64,000 nt of DNA from Acrocarpospora corrugata (lineage in GTDB: Bacteria > Actinomycetota > Actinomycetes > Streptosporangiales > Streptosporangiaceae), in assembly GCF_009687845.1 (NCBI RefSeq), contig NZ_BLAD01000038.1, positions 1 through 64,000 of the forward strand, given 5' to 3'. Below, in pieces: positions 1 through 7,522 of the stretch. The position numbers and the translations under genes are program-made. The notes below the pieces were generated by a model, which saw only the letters and a list, made by a program, of their open reading frames with translations, was not told the origin of the DNA and made no database searches. How positions within the stretch are numbered: position 1 is the first letter of the stretch; each line of letters starts with the position of its first letter.

Positions 1-136
1 CTCCCAACCCCACCCCTACCCCCGGCGCCAACACCATCGCCCACCCCGCCACCCGCCGATCAACCTCCCGCACCCGCACCGGAAACACACTCAACATCCC
101 CACCGCCAACAACCACCCCGCCCAAACCACCCGCAT
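1..136 (-). CDS. cobS: adenosylcobinamide-GDP ribazoletransferase, N-terminal part (runs off window)
   Basis: Only the first 45 codons are present; the gene continues past base 1. The translation starts MRVVWAGWLLAVGMLSVFPV, followed by a VREVDRRVAGWAMVLAPGVG-type stretch. That is the usual CobS opening: a hydrophobic helix ending in a L-P-V motif, then a charged segment and the A-P-G/V-G start of the next membrane helix. CobS is the membrane enzyme that joins adenosylcobinamide-GDP to alpha-ribazole in the last steps of cobalamin synthesis. The ATG at 134-136 overlaps the stop of the preceding ORF (TGATG), implying translational coupling. Function follows from the short N-terminus plus the adjacent cobU. 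Confidence 0.72.
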   Translation of the reverse strand, partial: MRVVWAGWLLAVGMLSVFPVRVREVDRRVAGWAMVLAPGVGVGLG

Positions 137-645
137 CACTTCCCCACCTCCACGAGGAGGCGAGTCGGGGCACGAGGGTCGGGAGCGAAAGGTCCCCATG
201 ACGTGGTGGCATCGGGGTTTCCGGGCTCTGCCGGTGAGTCAAGCTCTGGGCGGCCAGGTGCGGGCGTGGCGGCATTGGGGGGCCCGGGCGGTAGGTCAGA
301 CTCGGAGCGGCCAGGTGCGGGCGCCGAGGGCATGGCATCCGGATGCCCGGGCCCGGCCGGTAGGCCAAGCACGGTGCGGCCAGGTGCGGGGGGCGAAGCC
401 GTAGCGGCATCGGGTTTTCCGGAGGCCATGGACGGGACGGGCCGTGTCGCGCCGATCGTCTGGAACACCGGGGTGTGGACCAAGACATCGTCGGCGCTCT
501 TGGCGATGGTCACCGCGGCTACGGAGGCCATGCCGGCGGAGACCAGGGGTCGGCCGTCCGATTGGCGATGGCGGCGAGGCGGCACGTCGCGTTGGGGGAG
601 AGGTGCTCGGGGGTGTGGCGCGTTCGGAGGGGGGAGGGTGGGCAT
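136..645 (-). CDS. unknown repeat-containing ORF between cobU and cobS
   Basis: A 169-residue reading frame exactly fills the space between cobU and cobS. Its ATG (643-645) overlaps the cobU stop as TGATG, and its own stop overlaps the cobS ATG in the same way, so coupling supports real translation. Residues 1-35 are Pro/Arg-rich. Residues about 36-70 look protein-like (SAGMASVAAVTIAKSADDVL, then HTPVFQTIG). Residues about 80-150 hold three imperfect 19-23-residue repeats around P-A-P-G-R. I do not recognise the family. In related actinobacteria cobT often sits next to cobS, but no CobT motif is visible here. It could be a fast-evolving accessory protein, or degenerate sequence kept open by base composition. 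Confidence 0.5.
   Translation of the reverse strand: MPTLPPPNAPHPRAPLPQRDVPPRRHRQSDGRPLVSAGMASVAAVTIAKSADDVLVHTPVFQTIGATRPVPSMASGKPDAATASPPAPGRTVLGLPAGPGHPDAMPSAPAPGRSESDLPPGPPNAATPAPGRPELDSPAEPGNPDATTSWGPFAPDPRAPTRLLVEVGK
251..390. repeat. imperfect ~57-69 bp tandem repeats inside the cobU-cobS intervening ORF
   Basis: The core CGGCCAGGTGCGGG recurs at 251-264, 308-321 and 377-390, spaced by 57 and 69 bp. The flanking GGTAGG and GGCAT segments are also partly repeated. All spacings are multiples of three, so copy changes keep the overlapping minus-strand frame open and encode the P-A-P-G-R repeats. Confidence 0.75.
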
Positions 646-1703
646 CAGAGTGGGAGGGGGAGGACGCGGCCTGCGGTGATCAGGGCGGATTCTTCTGAGG
701 CGGTGGTGAGGTGTTGGTTGAGGGCGCCGAGGAGGTCGCGGAAGAGGCGGCCGGCGGGGGGGGTGGGGACGATGCCCTGGCCGACCTCGTCGGTGATGGC
801 GATGACGTGGGCGGTGGTCTGGCGCCAGGCTTCGAGGAGGGCGTCGCATTCGGCGTGGACGGCTTCGGGGGTGGCGGGTGGCCAGGCGGCGTGGGCGTCG
901 ATGACGGCGGCGAGCCAGGTGCCGAGGCCGTCGATGAGGAGGACGCCGGTGGCGGTGGTCAGGAGTTCGCTGAGGTCGGTGGTTTCGAGGGTTCGCCAGT
1001 GGGCGGGGCGGCGGGCCTGGTGAGTTTTGACGCGGGCCAGCCATTCGGGGTCGTCGTGGCCGGGGGAGCCGGTGGCCACGTAGGTCACCTCGGGTTCGGC
1101 GGCCAGGCGTAGTTCGGCTTCGGCGGATTTGCCGGAGCGGGAGCCGCCGATCAGGAGCGTCCGGCGGGGGAGCGACCGGGGGCGCACGCGAGCCAGGGGC
1201 GCCCCGGTGTCCAAGCCGGTGTCCAAGCCGGTGTCCAAGCCGGTGTCCGGGCCAGCGCCCGGACCGGTGTCCAGGATCGTGCCGTCAGGGACGGTGATCG
1301 CACCCCAGAAGCGGAGTCGCCGGTCGAGTTCGGCCTCGGAGGGCGCGCGGTGGTCGAGGCCGACCGCGACGATCTGGGTGGCCTCGCCGACCAGGCCGCG
1401 GCGGCGCAGGTCGCCCAGGTGGTCGGGGCGCTCCAGGAGATCGATGAGCACGATGTCGTAGGGTTCGCCGCCCTCGCCGTTCACCCGGTCGCCGTTGGCG
1501 AAGAGCAGCCGCCCCCCGTCGGGGCTCACCACGGAGTCGCCGTCGGGCGTGCGGGCGAGTTCGTGGCCGGAGAGCGGGACGTTGTCGTCGATGACCACGG
1601 AGAACGGCCGGCGAGCGGTCTGGACCCCTCCGCAGGACGCACAGCGGCATCCCGGCTCCGGCCAGCCCCCGGCTCCCGCGGTCCCGGTCAACTGCACCTT
1701 CAT
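645..1703 (-). CDS. cobU: bifunctional adenosylcobinamide kinase / adenosylcobinamide-phosphate guanylyltransferase
   Basis: A 352-residue protein. The C-terminal half is CobU/CobP: a P-loop GGSRSGKS at about 186-193, then TYVATG, the HQARRPAHWRTLE segment and LLIDGLGTWL. These phosphorylate adenosylcobinamide and transfer GMP from GTP. Residues 1-145 resemble the start of an MBL-fold protein (LTGTAGAGGWPEPGCRCASC), an N-terminal extension known in actinobacterial CobU proteins. The linker, about 150-168, is built from DTGL repeats. The ATG at 1701-1703 was preferred over one ten codons upstream because the conserved beta strand begins there. It heads the coupled series cobU-ORF-cobS. Confidence 0.88.
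   Translation of the reverse strand: MKVQLTGTAGAGGWPEPGCRCASCGGVQTARRPFSVVIDDNVPLSGHELARTPDGDSVVSPDGGRLLFANGDRVNGEGGEPYDIVLIDLLERPDHLGDLRRRGLVGEATQIVAVGLDHRAPSEAELDRRLRFWGAITVPDGTILDTGPGAGPDTGLDTGLDTGLDTGAPLARVRPRSLPRRTLLIGGSRSGKSAEAELRLAAEPEVTYVATGSPGHDDPEWLARVKTHQARRPAHWRTLETTDLSELLTTATGVLLIDGLGTWLAAVIDAHAAWPPATPEAVHAECDALLEAWRQTTAHVIAITDEVGQGIVPTPPAGRLFRDLLGALNQHLTTASEESALITAGRVLPLPL
1207..1254. repeat. 12-bp tandem repeat in cobU linker
   Basis: Three exact copies of GTGTCCAAGCCG (1207-1242) are followed by a diverged fourth copy. On the minus strand they encode the DTGL repeats between the N-terminal extension and the kinase domain of CobU, a likely slippage-prone flexible linker. Confidence 0.9.
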
Positions 1704-2110
1704 ACGTCCCCCGTCTCCCCTGCCCCCCCACATGCGCGAGGAGATCGCAGGCCATCACCACCCGTGCCCCGCAGGTGCGCGGAGGTCGTCCCAGCCCATA
1801 CCGCATGGAACTCCGGCTCCTGCCCCCCGCAGGCGCGCGGAGATCGCCCTGGACGCCACGCTTGGCCAGGTGTCGCCGCCGGACCCGGGAATGATATCGA
1901 CGCCGCCGGGAGTCATCGCTTGGGCCTGTGGATAACCGTGCCGGGAACGGGCTCCGTGTTTGGGGGGTACCTCAGGGTTATAGGGTTCGCTGGACCCGAA
2001 GCTCGTTCAGGCCCGCCGAAGAGGCCCGGCGGTGCTCTTCCGGGGTGTTCGCGGGATTCCGCTGAGTTATCTCTGGGGCGACCCGGAGCGCGCGATAAGG
2101 AGCGTATGGC
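1704..2110. other. 407-bp intergenic region upstream of cobU and the 68-codon gene
   Basis: No convincing gene was seen. It must hold the divergent promoters of the cobU series and of the gene at 2111. I looked for cobalamin riboswitch conserved boxes on the cobU strand and did not find them. It contains three diverged direct repeats (1721-1848). The 3' end has an AAGG ribosome-binding stretch near 2097 serving the gene at 2111. Confidence 0.6.
1721..1848. repeat. three imperfect direct repeats upstream of cobU
   Basis: Related segments of the type TGCCCC-CGCAGGCGCGCGGAGATCGCC lie at 1721-1748, 1765-1790 and 1821-1848. Each is about 27 bp, separated by unrelated sequence. They lie in the cobU upstream region, so they could be regulator sites or decayed duplications. 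No known operator consensus was recognised. Confidence 0.6.
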
Positions 2111-2317
2111 ATGACATGGCGTTGGCGTTATGAAAACGCGAACGGCGGTGAGGTGACCGACCATCCCTTGCCGCGGGAGGTCTTCACCAGCCAGGCCGAT
2201 GCCGAGTCATGGCTCGGTGAGATCTGGCGCGACCTGCTGGAATCCGGGGTTGAGCAGGTGAGCTTGCTGGAGGACGACCGGACCGAATACACCGGCATGT
2301 CATTGCGCCCCCAATAA
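2111..2317 (+). CDS. small conserved actinobacterial protein, function unknown
   Basis: A 68-residue acidic, soluble protein starting MTWRWRYENANGGEVTDHPL, with no signal peptide or membrane segment. The conserved-looking centre is FTSQADAESWLGEIWRDLLE and the end is EYTGMSLRPQ. The ATG at 2111 follows an AAGG stretch near 2097. An ATG at 2106 is excluded because it stops after two codons. The gene stands alone and is closed by a strong terminator. The pattern is typical of short hypothetical proteins conserved in actinomycetes; I cannot assign a role. Confidence 0.75.
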   Translation: MTWRWRYENANGGEVTDHPLPREVFTSQADAESWLGEIWRDLLESGVEQVSLLEDDRTEYTGMSLRPQ

Positions 2318-2332
2318 CCCGGAAGAAAACAG

Positions 2333-2376
2333 AGCCCACTGGATACTCCGGAAGTGGAGTGATCCAGTGGGCTTTT
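2333..2376. terminator. strong stem-loop terminator
   Basis: A 12-bp stem (AGCCCACTGGAT / ATCCAGTGGGCT) encloses a second 5-bp stem (ACTCC/GGAGT) and runs into TTTT at 2373-2376. It ends the gene at 2111 and lies at the 3' end of the convergent aldo/keto reductase gene. Confidence 0.9.
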
Positions 2377-2381
2377 GCTAC

Positions 2382-3380
2382 TTAGGGGCGCTTGCTGGGG
2401 CTCATGGTCTTGGCGGGGTCGCGCTCGACCACGGAGCCGAGCACCTCGTCGATCTGCTTCAGCGCGTCGGCGTCGAGCTTCACGCCGGCCGCCTTCACGT
2501 TGTCGCGGACCTGCTCCGGCTTGGTGGCGCCGACGATGGCCGAGGAGACGTTCGGGTTCTGGAGCACCCAGGCGACCGCCAGCTGGGCCATGGTGAGGCC
2601 GTGGTCGGCGGCGATCGGCTTGAGGTCCTGGACCCGGCGGAGCACCTCGTCGCCCATCAGCCGGTCGATGAAGCCGGACCCGGACGGGTCGGTGGCCCGC
2701 GAGCCCGCCGGCGGCGGCTGGCCGGGCAGGTACTTGCCGGTCAGCACCCCCTGCGCGATCGGCGACCAGACGATCTGGCCGATGCCCTCACGCTCCGACA
2801 CCGGGACGACCTCGGCCTCGATGACCCGCCACAGCATGGAGTACTGCGGCTGGTTGGAGACCAGACGGTCGAAGCCCATCTCATCGGCGATCTTCACGGC
2901 CCGGGAGATCTGGTCGGCCGTCCACTCGCTGACGCCGACATAGAGGACCTTGCCCTGCCGTACCAGATCGTCGAAAGCGCGGAGGGTCTCCTCCAGCGGG
3001 GTCTCCACGTCGAAACGGTGAGCCTGGTAAAGGTCGACATAGTCGGTGCGCAGGCGGCGCAGCGAGCCGTTGATCGACTCCATGATGTGCTTGCGGGACA
3101 GGCCACGGTCGTTCTGGCCGGAGCCGGTCGGCCAGTAGACCTTGGTGAAGATCTCCAGTGACTCGCGCCTGAGCCCGTTCAGGGCACGGCCGAGAACCTC
3201 CTCGGCCCGGGTGCCCGCATAGACGTCGGCGGTGTCGAAAGTGGTGATGCCCTCGTCGAGGGCGGCCCGCACGCACTCGTGCGCGGCCTCCTCCTCGACC
3301 TGGGAGCCATGGGTGATCCAGTTGCCGTAACTGATCTCGCTGACGAGTAGACCACTGCGGCCAAGGTGACGAAATTCCAT
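2382..3380 (-). CDS. aldo/keto reductase (KCNAB-like family)
   Basis: A 332-residue cytosolic NADPH-dependent oxidoreductase of the AKR TIM-barrel superfamily. The catalytic tetrad is visible: D49 and Y54 in FDTADVY, K80 in FTKVY and H121 in YQAHRFD. The substrate is not predictable. The SEISYGNWITHG N-terminus and the VGATKPEQV cofactor-binding segment near residue 285 match the voltage-gated potassium channel beta-subunit-like group, widespread in actinomycetes. The length is normal. It is monocistronic, followed by the terminator at 2333-2376. Confidence 0.92.
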   Translation of the reverse strand: MEFRHLGRSGLLVSEISYGNWITHGSQVEEEAAHECVRAALDEGITTFDTADVYAGTRAEEVLGRALNGLRRESLEIFTKVYWPTGSGQNDRGLSRKHIMESINGSLRRLRTDYVDLYQAHRFDVETPLEETLRAFDDLVRQGKVLYVGVSEWTADQISRAVKIADEMGFDRLVSNQPQYSMLWRVIEAEVVPVSEREGIGQIVWSPIAQGVLTGKYLPGQPPPAGSRATDPSGSGFIDRLMGDEVLRRVQDLKPIAADHGLTMAQLAVAWVLQNPNVSSAIVGATKPEQVRDNVKAAGVKLDADALKQIDEVLGSVVERDPAKTMSPSKRP

Positions 3381-3400
3381 TACCGCACCCTAAGACAGGC

Positions 3401-4018
3401 TCACCGCTTGACCGGCACCGGCTTCCCCCCTGGCAGCACCACCGGCTTCGGGAAGCGCAGCCGGCGGATCTGGGACGAGCGCATGGCCGCGTAGAAGCCG
3501 ACGCCCTTCAGGTTCTCGCCGGGGTGCCTCGCCGCCGCCTCCTTCTTGACCCGACCGGCCACGTAGAAGGAGCTCACCAGCACCAGGATCATGACCAGGG
3601 GCAGTGACATGGTGTAGAGCGTCAGGACCCACTTACGGATCTCCGGCGGGAACGGGACCATCGACGCCAGCATGATCAGCAGCACGGCGGGCAGGAAGTA
3701 CTGCCCCGGCAGCCGACGCGAGTCGACGAAGTCCCTGGCCAGCTTTCTGACCGGGCCACGGTCACGGGCGGGCAAATATTTCTCCTCGCCGCGCAGCATG
3801 CCCTCTCTGGCGCGGTCCCGCGTTAGTCGGTCCCGCTCTCTGGCCTGCTTGTAGGCCTCTTTGCGGTTGGACGGCGCCGTCACCGGCGACCTGCGGCGGC
3901 CCTGCGCCTCGCTCCGCTTCGGGGTTGGACGCCCCTTGGCAGGAGTCCCCTGGGCCTTAGGATCTTCCACAGGGACGGGGGAGTCGTCCGTGGTGGACTG
4001 GGTACGACGTCGGAACAC
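3401..4018 (-). CDS. DUF3043 membrane protein
   Basis: A 205-residue protein. Residues 1-75 are a charged, Pro/Arg/Lys-rich cytoplasmic segment. The conserved core follows (EKYLPARDRGPVRKLARDFV, DSRRLPGQYFLP), then two adjacent membrane helices at about 108-128 and 135-155 and a basic tail ending KPVPVKR. This is the layout of the actinobacterial DUF3043 family, whose function is unknown. It is divergent from the Psp operon, so the 4019-4163 gap carries both promoters. Confidence 0.85.
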   Translation of the reverse strand: MFRRRTQSTTDDSPVPVEDPKAQGTPAKGRPTPKRSEAQGRRRSPVTAPSNRKEAYKQARERDRLTRDRAREGMLRGEEKYLPARDRGPVRKLARDFVDSRRLPGQYFLPAVLLIMLASMVPFPPEIRKWVLTLYTMSLPLVMILVLVSSFYVAGRVKKEAAARHPGENLKGVGFYAAMRSSQIRRLRFPKPVVLPGGKPVPVKR

Positions 4019-4163
4019 GTTGTCCAGCGTACCGGGAGTGCAACTTAGTGACGCCCCCGTGCGTTATGCGTAGGGTGAACCTAGGCGGTCAACCCGCTTT
4101 TCGGGGCAAGGGAACGACTGGGGTTACCCACGCACAACCTTAAGAAGGGGACGGCCGACGCGC

Positions 4164-4949
4164 ATGAGCGTGATGAAGAGACTTTCCATGATCTTCAAGT
4201 CCAAGGCCAACAAGGCCCTGGACAAAATGGAGGATCCGCGGGAGACCCTGGACTACTCCTACCAGCGTCAGCTGGAATTGCTGCAGAAGGTGCGCCGGGG
4301 CGTGGCCGATGTGGCGACCAGCCGCAAGCGGGTCGAATTGCAGATCAACCAGGCTGAGGCCGAGGCCGCCAAGCGTGAGCAGCAGGCCAAGGCCGCCTTG
4401 TCGTCGGGCCGGGAGGATCTGGCCCGGGAGGCGCTGGCCCGCCGCGGCACGATCCAGACCCAGGTAGCCGATCTGCGGATTCAGTACAACAACCTGCAGG
4501 GCGAAGAGGAGAAGCTGACCCTCGCCAGCCAGCGGCTCCAGGCCAAGGTGGACTCCTTCCGTACCCGGAAAGAGACGATCAAGGCCACCTACACCGCCGC
4601 CGAGGCGCAGACGCGCATCAACGAGGCGTTCTCGGGTATCTCCGAGGAGATGGGGGACGTCGGTCTGGCCATCCAGCGGGCCGAGGACAAGACCGCTCAG
4701 ATGCAGGCCAGGGCCGGTGCCATCGACGAACTGCTGGCCAGTGGCGCGCTCGACGACTTCACCGGGCAGCGCGACGACATCCAGGCCGAACTCGACCGGA
4801 TGGGCGGCGGCAGCGACATCGAACTGGAAATCGCGAAGATGAAGGCGGAACTGGGACAGGCGCCGGCGCCGAAGAGCGCGATCGAGCAAGGTCAGCCTGC
4901 CGGGCAGCAGCACACCCAGCAGGTCCGCCACCCGGGGGAGGCGCAGTGA
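4164..4949 (+). CDS. pspA: PspA/IM30 (phage shock protein A) family protein
   Basis: A 261-residue, almost wholly helical coiled-coil protein starting MSVMKRLSMIFKSKANKALD, then DPRETLDYSY, the diagnostic actinobacterial PspA opening with its N-terminal amphipathic membrane-binding helix. Residues about 20-220 are heptad-rich. PspA oligomerises on stressed membranes and stabilises them (family knowledge). It is the first gene of a four-gene operon whose partners are PspAA, an HtpX-like protease and PspAB. The tail after residue 235 is Gln/Ala-rich and probably disordered. Confidence 0.93.
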   Translation: MSVMKRLSMIFKSKANKALDKMEDPRETLDYSYQRQLELLQKVRRGVADVATSRKRVELQINQAEAEAAKREQQAKAALSSGREDLAREALARRGTIQTQVADLRIQYNNLQGEEEKLTLASQRLQAKVDSFRTRKETIKATYTAAEAQTRINEAFSGISEEMGDVGLAIQRAEDKTAQMQARAGAIDELLASGALDDFTGQRDDIQAELDRMGGGSDIELEIAKMKAELGQAPAPKSAIEQGQPAGQQHTQQVRHPGEAQ

Positions 4950-5224
4950 TCGTCCGTATCATGGGGGAGGGCCAGGTTCAGATCGCCGACGGTGATCTCG
5001 ACACCCTGAACGCCCTGGACAGCGAAGTCGAGAAGGCCATCGAGGTCGGCGACGAAGCGATTTTCCGTACCAAACTGCATGCGTTGCTGGACAAGGTCCG
5101 GCACGTGGGCAAGGCGCTCCCGGACGACTCGCTGGAGCCGTCCGAGCTGATCCTGCCGCCCGCGGACGCCTCAATCGAGGAGGTCCGGGAGATGCTCGGG
5201 GACTCGGGGCTCATCCCGGGGTGA
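4946..5224 (+). CDS. pspAA: PspA-associated protein PspAA
   Basis: A 92-residue protein starting at GTG 4946, overlapping the pspA stop by 4 bp. It begins with a beta-rich MIVRIMGEGQVQIADGDLDTL segment and is then helical (LDSEVEKAIEVGDEAIF). The ELILPPADASIEEVREML segment and terminal GLIPG match the PspAA family, a partner of PspA in actinobacteria and other phyla. Translational coupling implies near-stoichiometric production with PspA. The molecular role is not established. Confidence 0.88.
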   Translation: MIVRIMGEGQVQIADGDLDTLNALDSEVEKAIEVGDEAIFRTKLHALLDKVRHVGKALPDDSLEPSELILPPADASIEEVREMLGDSGLIPG

Positions 5225-5234
5225 TGAGGTCGCG

Positions 5235-6122
5235 ATGACCAGGTTCGAACCGGATCGGGGGCTGACCGGGCGCATGGTCCTGACCATGTTCCTGCTCGGG
5301 CTGCTGTACGTCGCGTTCATGGCGGTGCTGATCGCCGTCGGGACGCAGGCGATCGTCGTGCTGGTGATCGCCGTGGGCTTCCTGCTGGTGCAGTACTTCC
5401 TGTCCGATCGGATCGCGCTGTTCGCGATGCACGGGCGGGAGGTCTCGCCGCAGGAGGCCCCCGAGCTGCACGGGGTGATCGACCGGCTGAGCGCCTTGGC
5501 CGACATGCCGAAACCGCGGGTCGCCATCGCCGACTCGGATACGCCCAACGCCTTCGCCACCGGGCGTAACCAGAAGAACGCCGTCGTCTGCGTGACGACC
5601 GGCCTGCTGCGGCGGCTGGAACCGGACGAGCTGGAGGGCGTGCTCGCCCACGAGCTGTCCCATGTCGCCCACCGCGACGTCGCCGTCATGACCATCGCCT
5701 CGTTCCTGGGCGTGCTGGCGGGGCTGATCACGCGGTTCACGCTGTACTCGGGGCTCGGGCGGAGCCGGAACCAGAACGGGCCGCCGATCGGGCTGATCAT
5801 CCTGCTGGTGTCCGGGATCGTGTACGCGGTGAGTTTCCTGCTCACCCGCCTGCTGTCGCGCTACCGCGAGCTGGCCGCCGACCGGGCCGGGGCGCTGCTC
5901 ACCCAGCGGCCGTCCGCGCTGGCCAGCGCGCTGACGAAGGTCACCGGGGAGATCGCCAGGATTCCGACCAGGGATCTGCGGGCGCAGCAGTCGTTCAACG
6001 CGTTCTACTTCGTGCCCGCGCTGTCCGGGGCCAGCATCGCCGCGCTGTTCGCGACGCATCCGCCGCTGGAGCGCCGGCTGGAGCAGCTGGCCAGGATCTC
6101 GGCCGAACTGGGCCGCCGCTGA
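5235..6122 (+). CDS. membrane M48 zinc metalloprotease (HtpX-like)
   Basis: A 295-residue protein with two N-terminal membrane helices (about 15-35 and 38-58). The zinc site HELSH lies in the VLAHELSHVAHRD segment near residue 137. Two further hydrophobic segments (about 155-170 and 185-208) precede YRELAADRAG, which supplies the third ligand Glu. These are M48B/HtpX features: a membrane protease that removes damaged membrane proteins. It starts 10 bp after pspAA and ends with a TGATG overlap into pspAB, so it is a built-in part of this Psp operon. Confidence 0.92.
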   Translation: MTRFEPDRGLTGRMVLTMFLLGLLYVAFMAVLIAVGTQAIVVLVIAVGFLLVQYFLSDRIALFAMHGREVSPQEAPELHGVIDRLSALADMPKPRVAIADSDTPNAFATGRNQKNAVVCVTTGLLRRLEPDELEGVLAHELSHVAHRDVAVMTIASFLGVLAGLITRFTLYSGLGRSRNQNGPPIGLIILLVSGIVYAVSFLLTRLLSRYRELAADRAGALLTQRPSALASALTKVTGEIARIPTRDLRAQQSFNAFYFVPALSGASIAALFATHPPLERRLEQLARISAELGRR

Positions 6123-6670
6123 TGGGGTGGTTCGACGCGCTGCTCGGCCGTACCAAACCCGCCAAGCCGGACCTGGACGCGCTGTTCGCGCTGCCGTCGG
6201 CGGCGATCAGCCTGCAGGTTTCGATGGCCTCCGCGCCCACCGGCCAGGGCTCGGTCTGCTTCCGCGCCGCCGAAGGCGCCGCGTTCGCCGAGATCCAGGC
6301 GGACATCCAGGCCCTGCTCGGCAAGGTCCAGGTTTCTCAGGACTCGTACGGCTACACCTGGCTGCTCGCCCAAAACGACGATATTTCGGGACTCGTCACC
6401 GATCTGCACGCGGTCAACTCCACTCTGGAGTCCAACGGCTTCGGCCCGTCCCTGCTGTGCACCCTGGTCTCGTTCGCCGACCCGGCCGGCCGCCGTCTCG
6501 CCCTCGTCTACCTGTACAAGCAGGGCACCTTCTACCCGTTCGCCCCCCTCCCCGGCGAACGCCGCGACAACGCCCTGGAACTCCAGGCTCGCGGCGTGCT
6601 GGCCGGCGAGCTGAAGATCGAGCCGGATCTGTCGCGATGGTTCCCGGTGTGGGGCGCTCCCGGCCTCTGA
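6122..6670 (+). CDS. pspAB: PspA-associated protein PspAB
   Basis: A 182-residue soluble protein starting MGWFDALLGRTKPAKPDLDA and continuing with the ALPSAAISLQ segment. The middle has DSYGYTWLL and the end is WFPVWGAPGL. This layout matches PspAB, a family tied to PspA-PspAA operons in actinobacteria. Its ATG overlaps the protease stop (TGATG), making it the last member of the operon. The biochemical activity is unknown; a role in membrane-stress sensing with the protease is inferred from context. Confidence 0.85.
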   Translation: MGWFDALLGRTKPAKPDLDALFALPSAAISLQVSMASAPTGQGSVCFRAAEGAAFAEIQADIQALLGKVQVSQDSYGYTWLLAQNDDISGLVTDLHAVNSTLESNGFGPSLLCTLVSFADPAGRRLALVYLYKQGTFYPFAPLPGERRDNALELQARGVLAGELKIEPDLSRWFPVWGAPGL

Positions 6671-6711
6671 TGGTGTGGAATGGCTCCATCGCCTGATGCC
6701 GGGGAGGCACT

Positions 6712-7464
6712 GTGAAGGCTTGGACCCACGCCGCGCACACCGACGCGATCGCCGCCGAGGTGGCCCGCATGGCGAAAGCCGTACGGGACCGGAATCCGGC
6801 CACGCCCGTGCCCACCTGTCCCGCCTGGGACCTGAGGGAGCTCGTCGTGCACACCGGCGGCATCCACCGCTGGGTCACCGCCATGGTCACCGACCTCGCC
6901 CAGACGCGTTACAAACGGGCCGAGATGGACCTGGGCATCCCCGAGGCCGCCGGCGCGCACGTCGCCTGGCTGGAGGCGGGCGCGGCCCCGCTGGCCGAGG
7001 CGCTGCGGTCGCGGGAGCCGGACGCGGCCATGTGGTCCTGGGGCGAGGACCAGCAGGTCCGGTTCTGGTCCAGGCGGCAGCTGCACGAGACCGTCATCCA
7101 CCGGGTGGACGCCGAACTGGCCGTCGGGGTCACGCCCGAGATCGACGAGCACATCGCGGTCGACGGGGTCGAGGAGTTCCTGGCCGTGCTGCCGTACGCG
7201 CGCTGGCGGCCGGAGCTGGCCGACCTGCACGGCGGCGGCGACACCATCGCCTGGCAGGCCGACACCGGCGTGGCCTGGCTGATCACCCTCACCCCGAGCG
7301 GGTTCCGGTACGAGCGCTCGGCCGCCCCCGGCGACGTCACCGTGCGCACGGCCACCGCCGCCGACCTGATGATGCTGGCCTGGGGGCGGCGCAGCCACCA
7401 GGACTACGCGGTCGAGGGGGACGTCAAGCTGCTGCAGTGGTGGGTCGACCGGTCCGCAATCTGA
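6712..7464 (+). CDS. maleylpyruvate isomerase-family mycothiol-dependent enzyme (MDMPI/DinB-like)
   Basis: A 250-residue protein of the MDMPI N-terminal / DinB-like four-helix family. Diagnostic features are PTCPAWDLRELVVHTGGIHRW (residues 34-54) with a metal-ligand His, and the QLHETVIHRVDAELAVG segment with the other two His ligands. A C-terminal domain ends in DLMMLAWGRRSH. Such enzymes use mycothiol, the actinobacterial thiol, and a divalent metal; the substrate is unknown. Start GTG 6712 follows GGGGAGG with good spacing. It may be transcribed with the Psp operon 40 bp upstream. Confidence 0.85.
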   Translation: MKAWTHAAHTDAIAAEVARMAKAVRDRNPATPVPTCPAWDLRELVVHTGGIHRWVTAMVTDLAQTRYKRAEMDLGIPEAAGAHVAWLEAGAAPLAEALRSREPDAAMWSWGEDQQVRFWSRRQLHETVIHRVDAELAVGVTPEIDEHIAVDGVEEFLAVLPYARWRPELADLHGGGDTIAWQADTGVAWLITLTPSGFRYERSAAPGDVTVRTATAADLMMLAWGRRSHQDYAVEGDVKLLQWWVDRSAI

Positions 7465-7522
7465 TCGCCAAGAGCGCGTGGCGGTCCCCTGGCCCCGGTC
7501 CCGCCGCTGATGTGATCCGCCC

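Noticed and set aside
1704-2110. Cobalamin riboswitch upstream of cobU
   Set aside because: Expected by pathway, but the conserved B12-box and core blocks were not seen on the minus strand; the G+C-rich repeats do not fit.
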